Notes: generated by a model not told the origin, from the sequence alone. Positions 18,360-27,333 are shown, counted from the first letter of the stretch. The stretch: 64,000 bases of DNA from Parerythrobacter jejuensis (GCF_039536765.1 NZ_BAAAZF010000001.1:1364001-1428000); one strand, 5' to 3'. Numbers and translations: made by a program.

Positions 18360-19261
18360 ACGCAGCCACCCAGCGTCGCACCCGTGTTTCGGACAAGCGC
18401 CAGCGCATCCTGACCACGCCGGAAGGGATCACCTTGCCAATCACGCTGGCCGCCCGCGGATCGCGACTGGTCGCGCTGATCCTCGATTACATGCTGATCA
18501 TCGTTTCGATCCTTATCTTGCTTTTCAGTATCGCCTTCCTGGCCGGCAGCATGGATGCCCTGAACGAAAATGTGGCGGGCGCAGGTGAATTCCTGGTGGT
18601 GGTCTTTTTCGTCACGTTGTTCCTGCTGTGGAACGGCTATTTCATCCTGTTCGAAATGGGGCCGCGCGGCGCGACACTGGGCAAGCGCATCATGAAAATC
18701 CGGGTCGCTTCCCGCGATGGCGGGCGCTTGACACCCGAGGCTGTGATCGCCCGCAACCTGCTGCGCCAGATCGAGATTTTCCTGCCGATTTCCTTCGTCA
18801 GCAATGCCAGCACCAGTGGCGCAGGCGCGGCGTGGTTCGCCGGGGCTGCATGGTTCCTGATCTTCATGCTGTTCCCCTTTTTCAATCGCGATGCGATGCG
18901 GGCGGGCGATGTGATTGCAGGGACCTGGGTGCTCGAGGCGCCGCGAACCAAACTCGCCGGGGTCTTATCGGTCGAGGACGACGATGCGCCTCGCCAGCAT
19001 CGCTATTCCTTCGGGCCGGAGGAATTGGCGGTCTATGGCGAGCACGAGCTCAAGACGCTGGAGGAGGTCTTGCGGCGGGGCGATCCGGAAGCGATGGCCG
19101 CCGTACAGGCCGCGATCTGCCGCAAGATTGGGTGGGACAGCGGCTCCGGCGATGAACAGGCCTTCCTCGAAACCTTCTACACCGCCCTGCGGGCCAAGCT
19201 TGAAGGCGGAATGCGTTTCGGCAAACGCAAGCTCGACAAATTTGACGAAAGCCCATCCTGA
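18356..19261 (+). CDS. RDD family membrane protein
   Basis: 301 residues. The RDD domain (about 25-185) has the Arg-Asp feature (RGSRLVALILDYML), a second helix, and the conserved FEMGPRGATLGKRIMKIRV segment. A cytosolic tail of about 115 residues follows (EHELKTLEEVLRRGDPEAM) with charged helices. RDD proteins are of uncertain function; some are Na+/H+ exchangers. It is the last member of the coupled MoxR operon. Confidence 0.85.
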   Translation: MNAATQRRTRVSDKRQRILTTPEGITLPITLAARGSRLVALILDYMLIIVSILILLFSIAFLAGSMDALNENVAGAGEFLVVVFFVTLFLLWNGYFILFEMGPRGATLGKRIMKIRVASRDGGRLTPEAVIARNLLRQIEIFLPISFVSNASTSGAGAAWFAGAAWFLIFMLFPFFNRDAMRAGDVIAGTWVLEAPRTKLAGVLSVEDDDAPRQHRYSFGPEELAVYGEHELKTLEEVLRRGDPEAMAAVQAAICRKIGWDSGSGDEQAFLETFYTALRAKLEGGMRFGKRKLDKFDESPS

Positions 19262-19324
19262 TTGGCAACCTGTTTGCGGCCTATCAGCGGATCAGGTATG
19301 TCAGGGGCAAAAGGAGGGTCGGCG

Positions 19325-20239
19325 ATGAAACAGGCGCCCGAGATTTTCGATTATCTCAGCCGCGAAGAGATTGCCACGTTTGGCGAGAAGTCGGACCTGC
19401 GCGCATCGCTGACGCTGGCGATACAGCTGGCCCTGTTTGCCGGCGCGTTCGCATTGGCAATCCTGTGGCCCAACCCGGTTACCATTGTGCTTGCCATCCT
19501 GCTGCTGGGCGGACGGATCCAGGCTTTTGGCGTGATGACCCATGATTGCGCGCACGGCGCGTTCTTCAAGTCCCCCTCGCTCAACCAGTTTGTAGGCAAG
19601 TGGATTGTCGGCGGGCCGGCCCATACGCCGCTGGAGGCGTATCGCCGCTATCACCTCGATCATCATCGCTATGCCGGCACGCCGGACGATCCCGACAAAT
19701 GGATGGTCAAGAACTACCCGATCGCCAAGGCCAGCCTCAAGCGCAAGTTCATCCGTGACCTGACTGGCCAGACCGGCTTTCGTGACCTTGTCCGCGAGGT
19801 GAAGGGTTTCACCTGGTCTGGAAACGGCCCGACCCTGGTGTTTCATGTGACGCTGGCCCTGGTGCTGACAGCCTTGGGCGCTCCATGGGCTTACTTGCTG
19901 TTCTGGGCAGCGCGGCTGTTGGTCTATCCGGCAATCCATCGCCTGCGTCAGATCAGCGAACATGGCGTTGTGCCTGACCGCGACGTTCTAGATGCGCGCC
20001 TTAATACCGGCACCACTATCCCGCGCTGGTGGGAACGGCTGGTCGTATCGCCCTGCAACGTGAACTACCATCTGGAGCATCACATTTTCGCATCTGTGCC
20101 ACCTTACCGGCTCCCCGCCCTTCACCGGCTGCTGGTCGAGCGGGGATATTACCGTGACCATGATTGCATCGCACATGGCTTTGCCGATGTGCTGCGGCGC
20201 GCGACCCGGCCTGACGAAACAACCCCGGTGGCAGCATGA
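19325..20239 (+). CDS. Fatty acid desaturase family protein
   Basis: 304 residues. Start ATG at 19325 with a strong AGGAGG site. Histidine boxes of membrane diiron desaturases are complete: HDCAH (about residue 75), HLDHH (about 110) and HLEHH (about 247). Four membrane helices surround them. It would introduce or modify a double bond in an acyl chain or a related hydrocarbon; the substrate is not readable. The stop overlaps the start of a second, different desaturase-family gene, so both are probably produced together. Confidence 0.85.
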   Translation: MKQAPEIFDYLSREEIATFGEKSDLRASLTLAIQLALFAGAFALAILWPNPVTIVLAILLLGGRIQAFGVMTHDCAHGAFFKSPSLNQFVGKWIVGGPAHTPLEAYRRYHLDHHRYAGTPDDPDKWMVKNYPIAKASLKRKFIRDLTGQTGFRDLVREVKGFTWSGNGPTLVFHVTLALVLTALGAPWAYLLFWAARLLVYPAIHRLRQISEHGVVPDRDVLDARLNTGTTIPRWWERLVVSPCNVNYHLEHHIFASVPPYRLPALHRLLVERGYYRDHDCIAHGFADVLRRATRPDETTPVAA

Positions 20240-21120
20240 ACGTGCATTCGCCAATCCTGCCCGGCAACCTTGCCCAGCTATCGAGCGCGGAACTGACCCG
20301 CCTCGAACGTGAAATCGCGCAGAAATATGCCGGCAAGACGCCGTGGGAAACGGTGGCCTGGGGGGTCCTGATCCCGCTGGTCTGGATTGGCAACGGCGCC
20401 CTGGCACTGACCGGCACGATCCCGCTGTGGCTGGGATTTGTCATTTCTACACTCGCCCTGATGTTCACCTACGCGCCCAATCATGATGCCCAGCATCACA
20501 TCATCGGGCGCAAGGGCACCAAGAGGCATCGCCTTAATGAATTTGTCGGGCACTGGACCAGCTGGCTGCTGGTTCTACCGTTCGAGACCTTGCGGGTGAC
20601 GCATCTCGACCATCATCGCCACACCAATGATCCGCAACTGGATAGTGATATCACGACCCAGGCCCCTACTGCGGCGGCGGCGATCTGGGAATCGGTTCTG
20701 CAACGCCAGCCCAACGGGAAAAGGGCACAGGACTATCGCGCCAGTCTGGAGCGAGCCGGGCGAGAAGATTTGGTCAAGCTGACCGCGCTCTATAAGCTCG
20801 GCTTCTTTGCCAGCCTGTTCACGCTGGCCTGGAACGGGCTGGCGATCGAAGCTTTCGTGCTGTGGTGGCTGCCATACCAACTGGCAATGACATACATCAT
20901 CTTTTTCCTGAGCTGGGCGCCGCACAGCCCCGACATGCCGCAAGGCAAATATCGCGACACCAAGAGCTGGAAATCAAAGTTGGGCGATCCGCTTTCAATG
21001 TGGATGGGATATCACGTGGTGCACCACCTGCACCCCTATATCCCCCTTCTGAAGACCAAGCCGGCCTATTGGGAAATGCGCCCGATATTGGAGGCGCGCG
21101 GGGTCAAGCTGGGGATGTGA
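20236..21120 (+). CDS. Membrane diiron desaturase/hydroxylase, paralog A
   Basis: 294 residues. Histidine boxes are HDAQHH, HLDHHRH and HVVHHLHP, a different arrangement from the gene upstream. It is closely related to the product at 26437-27333: the two share HDAQHHIIGR, THxDHHRHTNDPxLDxDIT, YRDTK and the C-terminal PILEARG segment. The family includes fatty acid desaturases and carotenoid ring hydroxylases, and sphingomonads make hydroxylated carotenoids, so both are possible. The start overlaps the upstream stop (ATGA). Confidence 0.8.
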   Translation: MNVHSPILPGNLAQLSSAELTRLEREIAQKYAGKTPWETVAWGVLIPLVWIGNGALALTGTIPLWLGFVISTLALMFTYAPNHDAQHHIIGRKGTKRHRLNEFVGHWTSWLLVLPFETLRVTHLDHHRHTNDPQLDSDITTQAPTAAAAIWESVLQRQPNGKRAQDYRASLERAGREDLVKLTALYKLGFFASLFTLAWNGLAIEAFVLWWLPYQLAMTYIIFFLSWAPHSPDMPQGKYRDTKSWKSKLGDPLSMWMGYHVVHHLHPYIPLLKTKPAYWEMRPILEARGVKLGM

Positions 21121-21130
21121 TCACCGGCCC

Positions 21131-22240
21131 TCACTCGCTGCCGTAAATCGCCACTTCCTTGACCCCCGCGCTGGTGGCGCGGGCCCGGTACATGCCGGCG
21201 GTGTTGAAACTGAACACTGCGGGCCCGAACGGCGAAACCACAATCACGCCGCCTGTGCCGCCAAGGTCTTTCACATCCGCCATAGCCGCGTCTGCTGCTG
21301 CCTGGATGTCGGCTTCTTCCAGCCACATCTCGCTTGCGTGGACGATGAAAGTCGGATTGCCATCGGCATCCTTGGGCACTGATGCCTGGGCATCATCGAG
21401 CATCTTGCGCCAACGGTATTTCAACGTTTGGCAGATCGAATGGCCAACCGCCGCACGGATGAAGTACTCGCCCTGTCCGGTTGCCGAAACGGCACAGTCG
21501 CGATTGTCGGCATAGGTCCCTGCGCCCAGCACAGGGACATCGCCGATCCGGCCCCAGCGTTTGCCGGTCAGCCCACCGGTTGATGTTCCCGCCGCGACAT
21601 TGCCTTCCAGGTCCAGCGCGACAGCCCCGACAGTACCGAATTTGTGGTCGACATCGATGGCAGACAATTGCCGCGCCTTAAGACGTTCCAGCGCCTCGCG
21701 CCTTGCCTCGGTTGCGAACCAGTCCGGCGAAGCTGTCTCCAGCCCCCGCTCGCCCGCAAATTCCTCGGCCCCCGCACCGCTCAGGAAGACATGCCGGCCG
21801 TCTTTCATCACTTCGCGGGCAAGCAGGATAGGATTCTTGATCGACTTCACGCCGGTCACCGCGCCTGCGCTACGGTCGCGGCCATCCATGATCGCCGCAT
21901 CCAGTTCGTTCTCGCCTTCCCAGGTGAACACCGCGCCGCGTCCGGCGTTGAATTTAGGGTCATCCTCCAGCAGCAGGATTGCCGCCACCACCGCGTCCAT
22001 CGCGCTGCCGCCATTCTTCAGGATGTCAGTACCGGCCTCCAGCGCCTGATCCAGCGCGGCAAGATACTCCGCTTCCTGCTCCGCGTTCATATTCTCGCGC
22101 TTGATGGTTCCCGCTCCGCCATGGATCGCAAACGACCAGCGCGGCTCCATCGGATCATGATCGTCCTGTGCCTGGACTGGAAGACCGAGAGCCGCCAGCA
22201 ACATAGCCGCTCCACCAAGAACCAAGTTTTTTGTGAACAT
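21131..22240 (-). CDS. Exported isoaspartyl peptidase/L-asparaginase (Ntn hydrolase)
   Basis: 369 residues from the ATG at 22240, with a signal peptide (KNLVLGGAAMLLAALGLPVQAQ). The type-2 asparaginase fold is clear: FAIHGGAGTI, NAGRGAVF, DAAIMDG, the autocleavage site with catalytic Thr in KFGTVGAVALD (around residue 202), and GTSTGGLTGK with the Gly-Gly oxyanion loop. Such enzymes cleave isoaspartyl dipeptides or asparagine after self-processing. A periplasmic form with this precursor is less common than the cytosolic one. Confidence 0.9.
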   Translation of the reverse strand: MFTKNLVLGGAAMLLAALGLPVQAQDDHDPMEPRWSFAIHGGAGTIKRENMNAEQEAEYLAALDQALEAGTDILKNGGSAMDAVVAAILLLEDDPKFNAGRGAVFTWEGENELDAAIMDGRDRSAGAVTGVKSIKNPILLAREVMKDGRHVFLSGAGAEEFAGERGLETASPDWFATEARREALERLKARQLSAIDVDHKFGTVGAVALDLEGNVAAGTSTGGLTGKRWGRIGDVPVLGAGTYADNRDCAVSATGQGEYFIRAAVGHSICQTLKYRWRKMLDDAQASVPKDADGNPTFIVHASEMWLEEADIQAAADAAMADVKDLGGTGGVIVVSPFGPAVFSFNTAGMYRARATSAGVKEVAIYGSE

Positions 22241-22379
22241 CTCGATGTTCTCCCACATCCGCCAAGGCTTCATTCAGCTTCGCTACGAAAATTATTAACG
22301 ATGCACTTTCGCAGAGGTGCACGGCTGTGGTATTCACCGTTCAAGCCGAAATTCCAATCGACTTTTTGGGGGACTCGCA

Positions 22380-23543
22380 ATGAGAATAGGAAATTACGAA
22401 TTTGACCAGGCTCTGGCGATGGAGCTGGCCGAGAAAGCCGGCCTCGCATTGCTGATCCTGGTTGTGACGTGGGCTTTGGCCAAAGCGGCCAAGTGGGCCT
22501 TCGCCCATCTGGTCGACCGGGTGTCCTTTCTGCAGAAGGGGACATCCAGTGGCGGTTCCGTGGGCGAGTCTCTGGGCAAGATCGTTTCGCTGCTGATCTG
22601 GCTCTTCGGCCTGCTCGGCATTTTGCAAGTGCTGGAACTGAACGCGGTCGCTGGCCCGATCAATTCCCTGCTTGAAAACATCATGGACTTCATCCCGAAC
22701 CTGGTTGGTGCTGGCCTGCTGTTGTTCATCGGATTGATGATTGCCGGGATCGTGCGCGACATCGCGATAACCGCGATGCAGACAATCGATCTGGACAAAT
22801 GGGCGAACAAGGGCGGTGTCGACAATGTCACCGGCAACAATGCCATCAGCACCACGCTGGGCACCATCATCTACGTCCTGATTGCGATCCCGGTCGCGAT
22901 CGGCGCGCTGGGTGTGCTCAACATTGCGGCCATCTCCGGCCCTGCCAGCGACATGCTGCGGATGATCCTGGAAGCGATTCCGAATATTATCGCGGCGGCT
23001 ATCCTGCTTGGCCTGGGCTATTTCATCAGCAAGTTCGTAGTCGACCTGCTGAAAGAATTGCTGGGCGGCCTGGGTGTTGACCGTGCTCTGGGTGAAACCG
23101 GCCTGTTGCCGGACGGCACCGCAGCATCATCGGTCATCGCGCGGATTGTACAGGTTGCCATCATCCTGTTCTTCGCCATTGCAGCCACGCGGATGCTCGG
23201 TTTCCCGGAACTGACGGCCATCCTCAACGAGGTGCTGGCTCTGGGCGGCAAGGTCGCATTCGGCGCTGTGGTTATCGGCGCTGGCTTCCTGATCGCCAAC
23301 CTGCTGGCCAAGCTGATCGGCGGCGCCAGCGAGGGCTCGACTGCAGCCACCATCGTGCGCTGGGCGACCATCGTGCTGTTCACGGTGATGGGCCTACAAT
23401 ACACCGAAATCGGCGGAATGCTGCCGGGCAATGCCTTGCTCGTCTTCATCATCGGCGCATCGGTTGCAGGCGCTCTTGCCTTCGGCCTCGGTGGCCGCGA
23501 ATGGGCCGCCAGGAAGCTGGAAGAGTGGGACAGCAAGAAATAG
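22380..23543 (+). CDS. Mechanosensitive-channel-like protein with repeated TM helices
   Basis: 387 residues, almost entirely membrane segments and Gly/Ala-rich linkers, with the conserved TM-helix repeat (PF05552 type): similar blocks ending DFIPNLVGAGLLLFIG and EAIPNIIAAAILLGLG occur about 100 residues apart. The MscS beta domain is missing. This is the usual shape of proteins annotated as mechanosensitive ion channel or conserved TM helix, and ion conduction is unproven. The start ATG at 22380 follows a GGGGGA site. No coupling to neighbours. Confidence 0.8.
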   Translation: MRIGNYEFDQALAMELAEKAGLALLILVVTWALAKAAKWAFAHLVDRVSFLQKGTSSGGSVGESLGKIVSLLIWLFGLLGILQVLELNAVAGPINSLLENIMDFIPNLVGAGLLLFIGLMIAGIVRDIAITAMQTIDLDKWANKGGVDNVTGNNAISTTLGTIIYVLIAIPVAIGALGVLNIAAISGPASDMLRMILEAIPNIIAAAILLGLGYFISKFVVDLLKELLGGLGVDRALGETGLLPDGTAASSVIARIVQVAIILFFAIAATRMLGFPELTAILNEVLALGGKVAFGAVVIGAGFLIANLLAKLIGGASEGSTAATIVRWATIVLFTVMGLQYTEIGGMLPGNALLVFIIGASVAGALAFGLGGREWAARKLEEWDSKK

Positions 23544-23610
23544 GCTGGCCACGGTTTGACCAGAGCGGGGCTTTACGCCCTGCCTGACTACAGGATAGGG
23601 GCGCGGGATC

Positions 23611-24132
23611 ATGATCCTGCGCCCCGTTTCTTTGGACGATGTCTCAGCCCTTTCCCGTCTCGGCACGGAAAGCTTCATCGCCGCGTTCGGGCATCTTTAC
23701 AAGAAAGCCGATCTCGACGCGTTTCTGGAGCAGGTATATTCGGAAAAATCGGTCGAGGAGGAAATCCGCGACGACCATTGCGTGCATTGCCTGGCCGATG
23801 ATGGCGAGCGCCTGCTGGGCTTCGTAAAGCTTCGCCATCCCAGCTGGTACGAAGAAGACTCGCCCTCCGACGCCACCAACCCGGTCGCGCTGGGCCAGCT
23901 TTATACCCAGCCCGATGCCACCGGCCAGGGGATCGGTGCGGCACTGATGGAATGGGCCATTGCCGAAGCCCGCCAGCGTGGCCATGATGCGATCCAGCTA
24001 TCGGTGTGGAGCGAGAATTTCGGCGGTCAGCGCTTCTATCAGCGCTATGGCTTTGAAAAGGTCGCCGATATCGACTTCTACGTCGGGGAGCACCGGGACG
24101 AAGAGTTCCTGTACGAGTTACGACTGGCATAG
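23611..24132 (+). CDS. GNAT family N-acetyltransferase
   Basis: 173 residues with the whole GNAT fold: N-terminal ILRPVSLDDV, the central strand GFVKLRHP, the acetyl-CoA site TGQGIGAALMEWAIAEA (motif A) and the terminal NFGGQRFYQRYGFEKV. This is the usual shape of small-molecule or peptide N-acetyltransferases. The acceptor is unknown. It is transcribed towards the SDR gene 41 bases downstream and may share a transcript. Confidence 0.88.
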   Translation: MILRPVSLDDVSALSRLGTESFIAAFGHLYKKADLDAFLEQVYSEKSVEEEIRDDHCVHCLADDGERLLGFVKLRHPSWYEEDSPSDATNPVALGQLYTQPDATGQGIGAALMEWAIAEARQRGHDAIQLSVWSENFGGQRFYQRYGFEKVADIDFYVGEHRDEEFLYELRLA

Positions 24133-24173
24133 GCGCGCCGCATCAGGCTCGCCGGGATTGTGGAGAGACGAGC

Positions 24174-25130
24174 ATGAGCGAATTTGGTTTCAGCAGCACT
24201 GCAGACGAGGTGCTTGAGGGCAAGGACCTGACCGGCAAGACAGCTTTCATCACAGGCGGCTATTCTGGCCTTGGCAAGGAAACGGCCCGGGCAATGGCAG
24301 CCAAGGGGGCCCATGTCATTGTCGCCGGGCGCGATATCGAGAAAGCCAATACCGCTGCCGAAGAGATCCGCAGCGAGGTAGAGGGCGCCCATATCGAGAC
24401 GATCCTGTGCGATCTCGGTTCGCTCGAGGCGGTCAGGGCATGCGGGGAAGAGGCGCAGCAGCGCTTCGACAAGATTGACCTGCTGATCAACAATGCCGGG
24501 GTCATGGCGTGCCCGAAGGGCGAGACGAGTGACGGCTTCGAAATGCAATTCGGCACCAATCATCTCGGCCATTTCGTGCTCACCAAGCATCTGCTGCCAC
24601 TGGTGGAGAAAGGCGAAGATGCGCGCATCATCAACCTTTCAAGCCGTGGCCATCACCTCGACACGGTTCATCTCGATGATCCGAACTACGAGCATCGCGA
24701 GTACGAGAAATGGCCCGCTTATGGCCAGTCCAAGACGGCCAACATCCTGTTCTCGGTCGGCCTTGCTAACCGGTTCGGCCACAAGGGTATCACCGCCCTC
24801 GCCCTGCATCCGGGCGGGATCATGACCAATCTCGGGCGTCATATGACGGAAGAGGACCTGACCTGGATGCGCAAGCGGATGGAGGACAATGCCAAGGATG
24901 GCGGCGAAGGTCTCAAGACCATTCCCCAGGGCGCAGCCACGACCTGCTTTGCCGCGACCGAGCCAAGCCTTCAGGGCCATGGCGGGCAATATCTGGAAGA
25001 CTGCCACGTGGCCGAAGTTGATGACGAAAGCTCTTCCGGCGGCGTGCGTTCCTACGCGCTCGACCCCAAGACAGCCGACGATCTTTGGGCCTTGTCCGAG
25101 CGGCTGGTCGGCGAGACTTTTTCGAACTGA
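24174..25130 (+). CDS. Short-chain dehydrogenase/reductase
   Basis: 318 residues. Cofactor-binding TGGYSGLGKETA near residue 29 replaces the usual TGxxxGxG form only in detail; NNAG follows at about 105; the Ser-Tyr-Lys set is in NLSSRGHHL and AYGQSKTAN (YxxxK). Length and the long insertion after the active site (HLDDPNYEHREYEKW) match the retinol-dehydrogenase/WWOX-like group, NADP-linked. Substrate unknown. It precedes the sigF unit. Confidence 0.88.
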   Translation: MSEFGFSSTADEVLEGKDLTGKTAFITGGYSGLGKETARAMAAKGAHVIVAGRDIEKANTAAEEIRSEVEGAHIETILCDLGSLEAVRACGEEAQQRFDKIDLLINNAGVMACPKGETSDGFEMQFGTNHLGHFVLTKHLLPLVEKGEDARIINLSSRGHHLDTVHLDDPNYEHREYEKWPAYGQSKTANILFSVGLANRFGHKGITALALHPGGIMTNLGRHMTEEDLTWMRKRMEDNAKDGGEGLKTIPQGAATTCFAATEPSLQGHGGQYLEDCHVAEVDDESSSGGVRSYALDPKTADDLWALSERLVGETFSN

Positions 25131-25152
25131 GGAAATTTTTCTTCCGCCTTGT

Positions 25153-25178
25153 GTAACCGGGCCAGCCCCCCTGCCGAA
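25153..25178 (+). promoter_or_regulatory. SigF-type ECF promoter
   Basis: GTAACC (25153-25158), 16 bases, CGAA (25175-25178) equals the consensus GTAACC-N16-CGAA reported for Caulobacter SigF promoters. It lies 35 bases before the sigF start (25214), so the gene is probably autoregulated. Confidence 0.75.
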
Positions 25179-25213
25179 CTGCCCGGTGTAACTTGCATCG
25201 GGGAGGTGCGCAG

Positions 25214-25744
25214 ATGATTGCAGATGAAGCCACGCTGGCGCAGCTGATGCGCAAATCGCAAGAGGGCGACAAGCGCGCCTATGCGGTGCTGCTGGACGAA
25301 GCTGCAAACTGGCTGCAGCGCTATTTCCGGCGTCGCGTGCCGCCCCATCAGCTGGACGATCTGGTCCAGGAAGTGCTGATGGCGGTGCACAGAAAGCGCG
25401 ACACCTGGGATAGCGAAAGGGCATTCCTGCCCTGGCTGGCTGCCATCGCGCGCTATCGCTGGGTCGACCATCTGCGCAAGGTCTATCGGACCGAAGCGGA
25501 TCAGCTGGAAGACTGGGATGCAGCCGAAGAAAGCAGCGAAGAAGCGGTGCTGGCTCGCCTGAGTCTGGAACGTCTCTTCGTGAAGCTTCCGGAAAAGCAG
25601 GCCGAAGTGATCGAAATGGTCAAAATCGAGGGCCTGTCGATCAAGGAAGCATCGGACAAGACCGGCCAGAGCGAAAGCCTGGTCAAAGTGAATATCCATC
25701 GTGGGCTCAAGAAGCTGTCCACGCTTATCGAGAAGGCAGAATAG
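25214..25744 (+). CDS. sigF: SigF-like ECF sigma factor (oxidative/metal stress)
   Basis: 176 residues from the ATG at 25214, chosen for the GGGAGG site. Region 2 carries DDLVQEVLMAVHRKRDTWD and region 4 (about 120-170) the helix-turn-helix LSIKEASDKTGQSESLVKVNIHRGL. The next gene encodes a six-helix DUF1109 protein, the anti-sigma NrsF of Caulobacter SigF, separated by two bases. Together with the matching promoter this identifies the SigF/NrsF group, known in Caulobacter to respond to oxidants and heavy metals. Confidence 0.88.
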   Translation: MIADEATLAQLMRKSQEGDKRAYAVLLDEAANWLQRYFRRRVPPHQLDDLVQEVLMAVHRKRDTWDSERAFLPWLAAIARYRWVDHLRKVYRTEADQLEDWDAAEESSEEAVLARLSLERLFVKLPEKQAEVIEMVKIEGLSIKEASDKTGQSESLVKVNIHRGLKKLSTLIEKAE

Positions 25745-25746
25745 TC

Positions 25747-26388
25747 ATGAACAGGGCGAACCAGGCATTGATTGCCGAGCTCACCGAAGACCTGCAGCCG
25801 GTCCGGGCCATGAAGGCGCGCGACGGGCTGATGCTGGCCGGATTGGCCGGCGCGATCACGGTGCTTGCGGTCTGGCTTGTGGCCGGATTGTGGGATGGCA
25901 TCGTGACTGGCGAAGCCTCGGCCTTCTTCCTGATCACCAATGGCCTGTTGCTGGTTTTGGGCATTGCCGCGGTCACGGCGGTTGTTGCGCTGGCCAGCCC
26001 CTCGGTCGGAAATCGTCAGGACGGGCCGAAATGGGCGCTGTCGATGATTGCAATCCTGCCTGTTGCCGGGCTGTTTGCCGCCTTGCGGCTGGGTGAAGGG
26101 ATCGGCGCGGCCGTAGACCCTTACGCCTTCCATTGCCTGGCCTCGGGCACCGCCGCATCGGCGCTGACCTTCGTGGCCCTGACCTATTGGCTCAAACGTG
26201 GTGCCCCGGTGTCGACCGAGACGGCAGGCTTGTTCGCCGGGATTGCCTCGGGCGCCATTGGCAGCTTTGCCTACGGCCTGTCCTGCCCGATCGATGGGGT
26301 CACCCACCTTGGCCTGTGGCACGTCTTCCCGATCGCCATCGCCGGTGCTCTTGGCCGGGCCATCCTGCCACGGATCATCCGGTGGTGA
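25747..26388 (+). CDS. nrsF: NrsF-like anti-sigma factor (DUF1109)
   Basis: 213 residues with six membrane helices and a short cytosolic N terminus (MNRANQALIAELTEDLQPVRAM) that would bind SigF. Two conserved cysteines sit in FHCLASG (about residue 130) and LSCPIDG (about 180); in Caulobacter NrsF this pair is needed for redox or metal sensing. Starts two bases after sigF. By family knowledge it holds SigF at the membrane until an oxidant or metal acts on the cysteines. The Cys pair is seen; the signal is inferred. Confidence 0.85.
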   Translation: MNRANQALIAELTEDLQPVRAMKARDGLMLAGLAGAITVLAVWLVAGLWDGIVTGEASAFFLITNGLLLVLGIAAVTAVVALASPSVGNRQDGPKWALSMIAILPVAGLFAALRLGEGIGAAVDPYAFHCLASGTAASALTFVALTYWLKRGAPVSTETAGLFAGIASGAIGSFAYGLSCPIDGVTHLGLWHVFPIAIAGALGRAILPRIIRW

Positions 26389-26436
26389 TCAGCAAAGGAT
26401 TTTGACCTCCCTCGCCCGTTGGTGCAAATTGCGCGA

Positions 26437-27333
26437 ATGGGCGAGGCAGCAGCACAATTGACAGACAGGGCAGGCATCGATCTGTCGCAACTGAGCGACC
26501 GCGAGTTGCGCAAGCTCGAATTACAGATCGCCCGCAAACATAGCGGGATGTTCCCTTGGGGCATTGTGGTCTGGGCCTTCCTGAACCTGGCCGTCTGGCT
26601 CAGCCTGTGGCCGCTCGTATTGCTGGACATTATCCCGCTATGGCTGGGATTTGTTGTTGCCTCCGTCAATCTGTCATTGGTCTATCTGCCGACCCATGAT
26701 GCCCAGCATCACATTATCGGGCGCCCGGGCACGCGGTGGTACTGGCTGAACGAACTGGTCGGCCACGCCACCAGCTGGATGATCCTGACCCCGTTTGAAG
26801 TGTGGCGGATCACCCATATGGACCATCATCGCCATACCAATGATCCGGAACTGGATGTCGACATTACCAGCCATGCAGACAATGGCTGGCAAGCGATCTG
26901 GCGGTCCATCCGGCAACGCCAGCCAGACTCCAAACGGCAAGAGGATTATGCTGCTTCGGTCCAGCGCGCCGGCCGGGAGGATCTCCTCGGCCAAGCCGCG
27001 CTGTTCAAGCTTGGCCATCTGGCATTTCTGTTCGCAATGGCGTGGAGCGGCTATGCGCTCGAGGTATTCCTGCTGTGGTGGCTGCCCTACCACATAGCGA
27101 TCACCTATCTCGTGTTCTTCCTGAGCTGGGCACCGCACAGCCCGAATATGGGCCAGGGTTGCTATCGCGACACCAAGAACTGGCGATCACAGGTTGGCAA
27201 TATCCTGTCGATGGGGATGCAATATCACATCGTCCATCACCTCCATCCCTACATTCCGTTGATGCAAACAGGTGCAGCCTATCGGGAAATGAAGCCGATC
27301 CTGGAAGCACGCGGCTGCAAGCTGGAAATGTAG
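26437..27333 (+). CDS. Membrane diiron desaturase/hydroxylase, paralog B
   Basis: 298 residues from the ATG at 26437; an in-frame GTG at 26422 is the alternative. Histidine boxes are HDAQHH, HMDHHRH and HIVHHLHP, the same as paralog A, and about half of the residues look identical by eye. It begins 48 bases after nrsF on the same strand with no terminator between, so it may belong to the SigF transcript, which would tie a lipid or carotenoid modification to that stress response. Enzyme function is inferred from motifs. Confidence 0.8.
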   Translation: MGEAAAQLTDRAGIDLSQLSDRELRKLELQIARKHSGMFPWGIVVWAFLNLAVWLSLWPLVLLDIIPLWLGFVVASVNLSLVYLPTHDAQHHIIGRPGTRWYWLNELVGHATSWMILTPFEVWRITHMDHHRHTNDPELDVDITSHADNGWQAIWRSIRQRQPDSKRQEDYAASVQRAGREDLLGQAALFKLGHLAFLFAMAWSGYALEVFLLWWLPYHIAITYLVFFLSWAPHSPNMGQGCYRDTKNWRSQVGNILSMGMQYHIVHHLHPYIPLMQTGAAYREMKPILEARGCKLEM

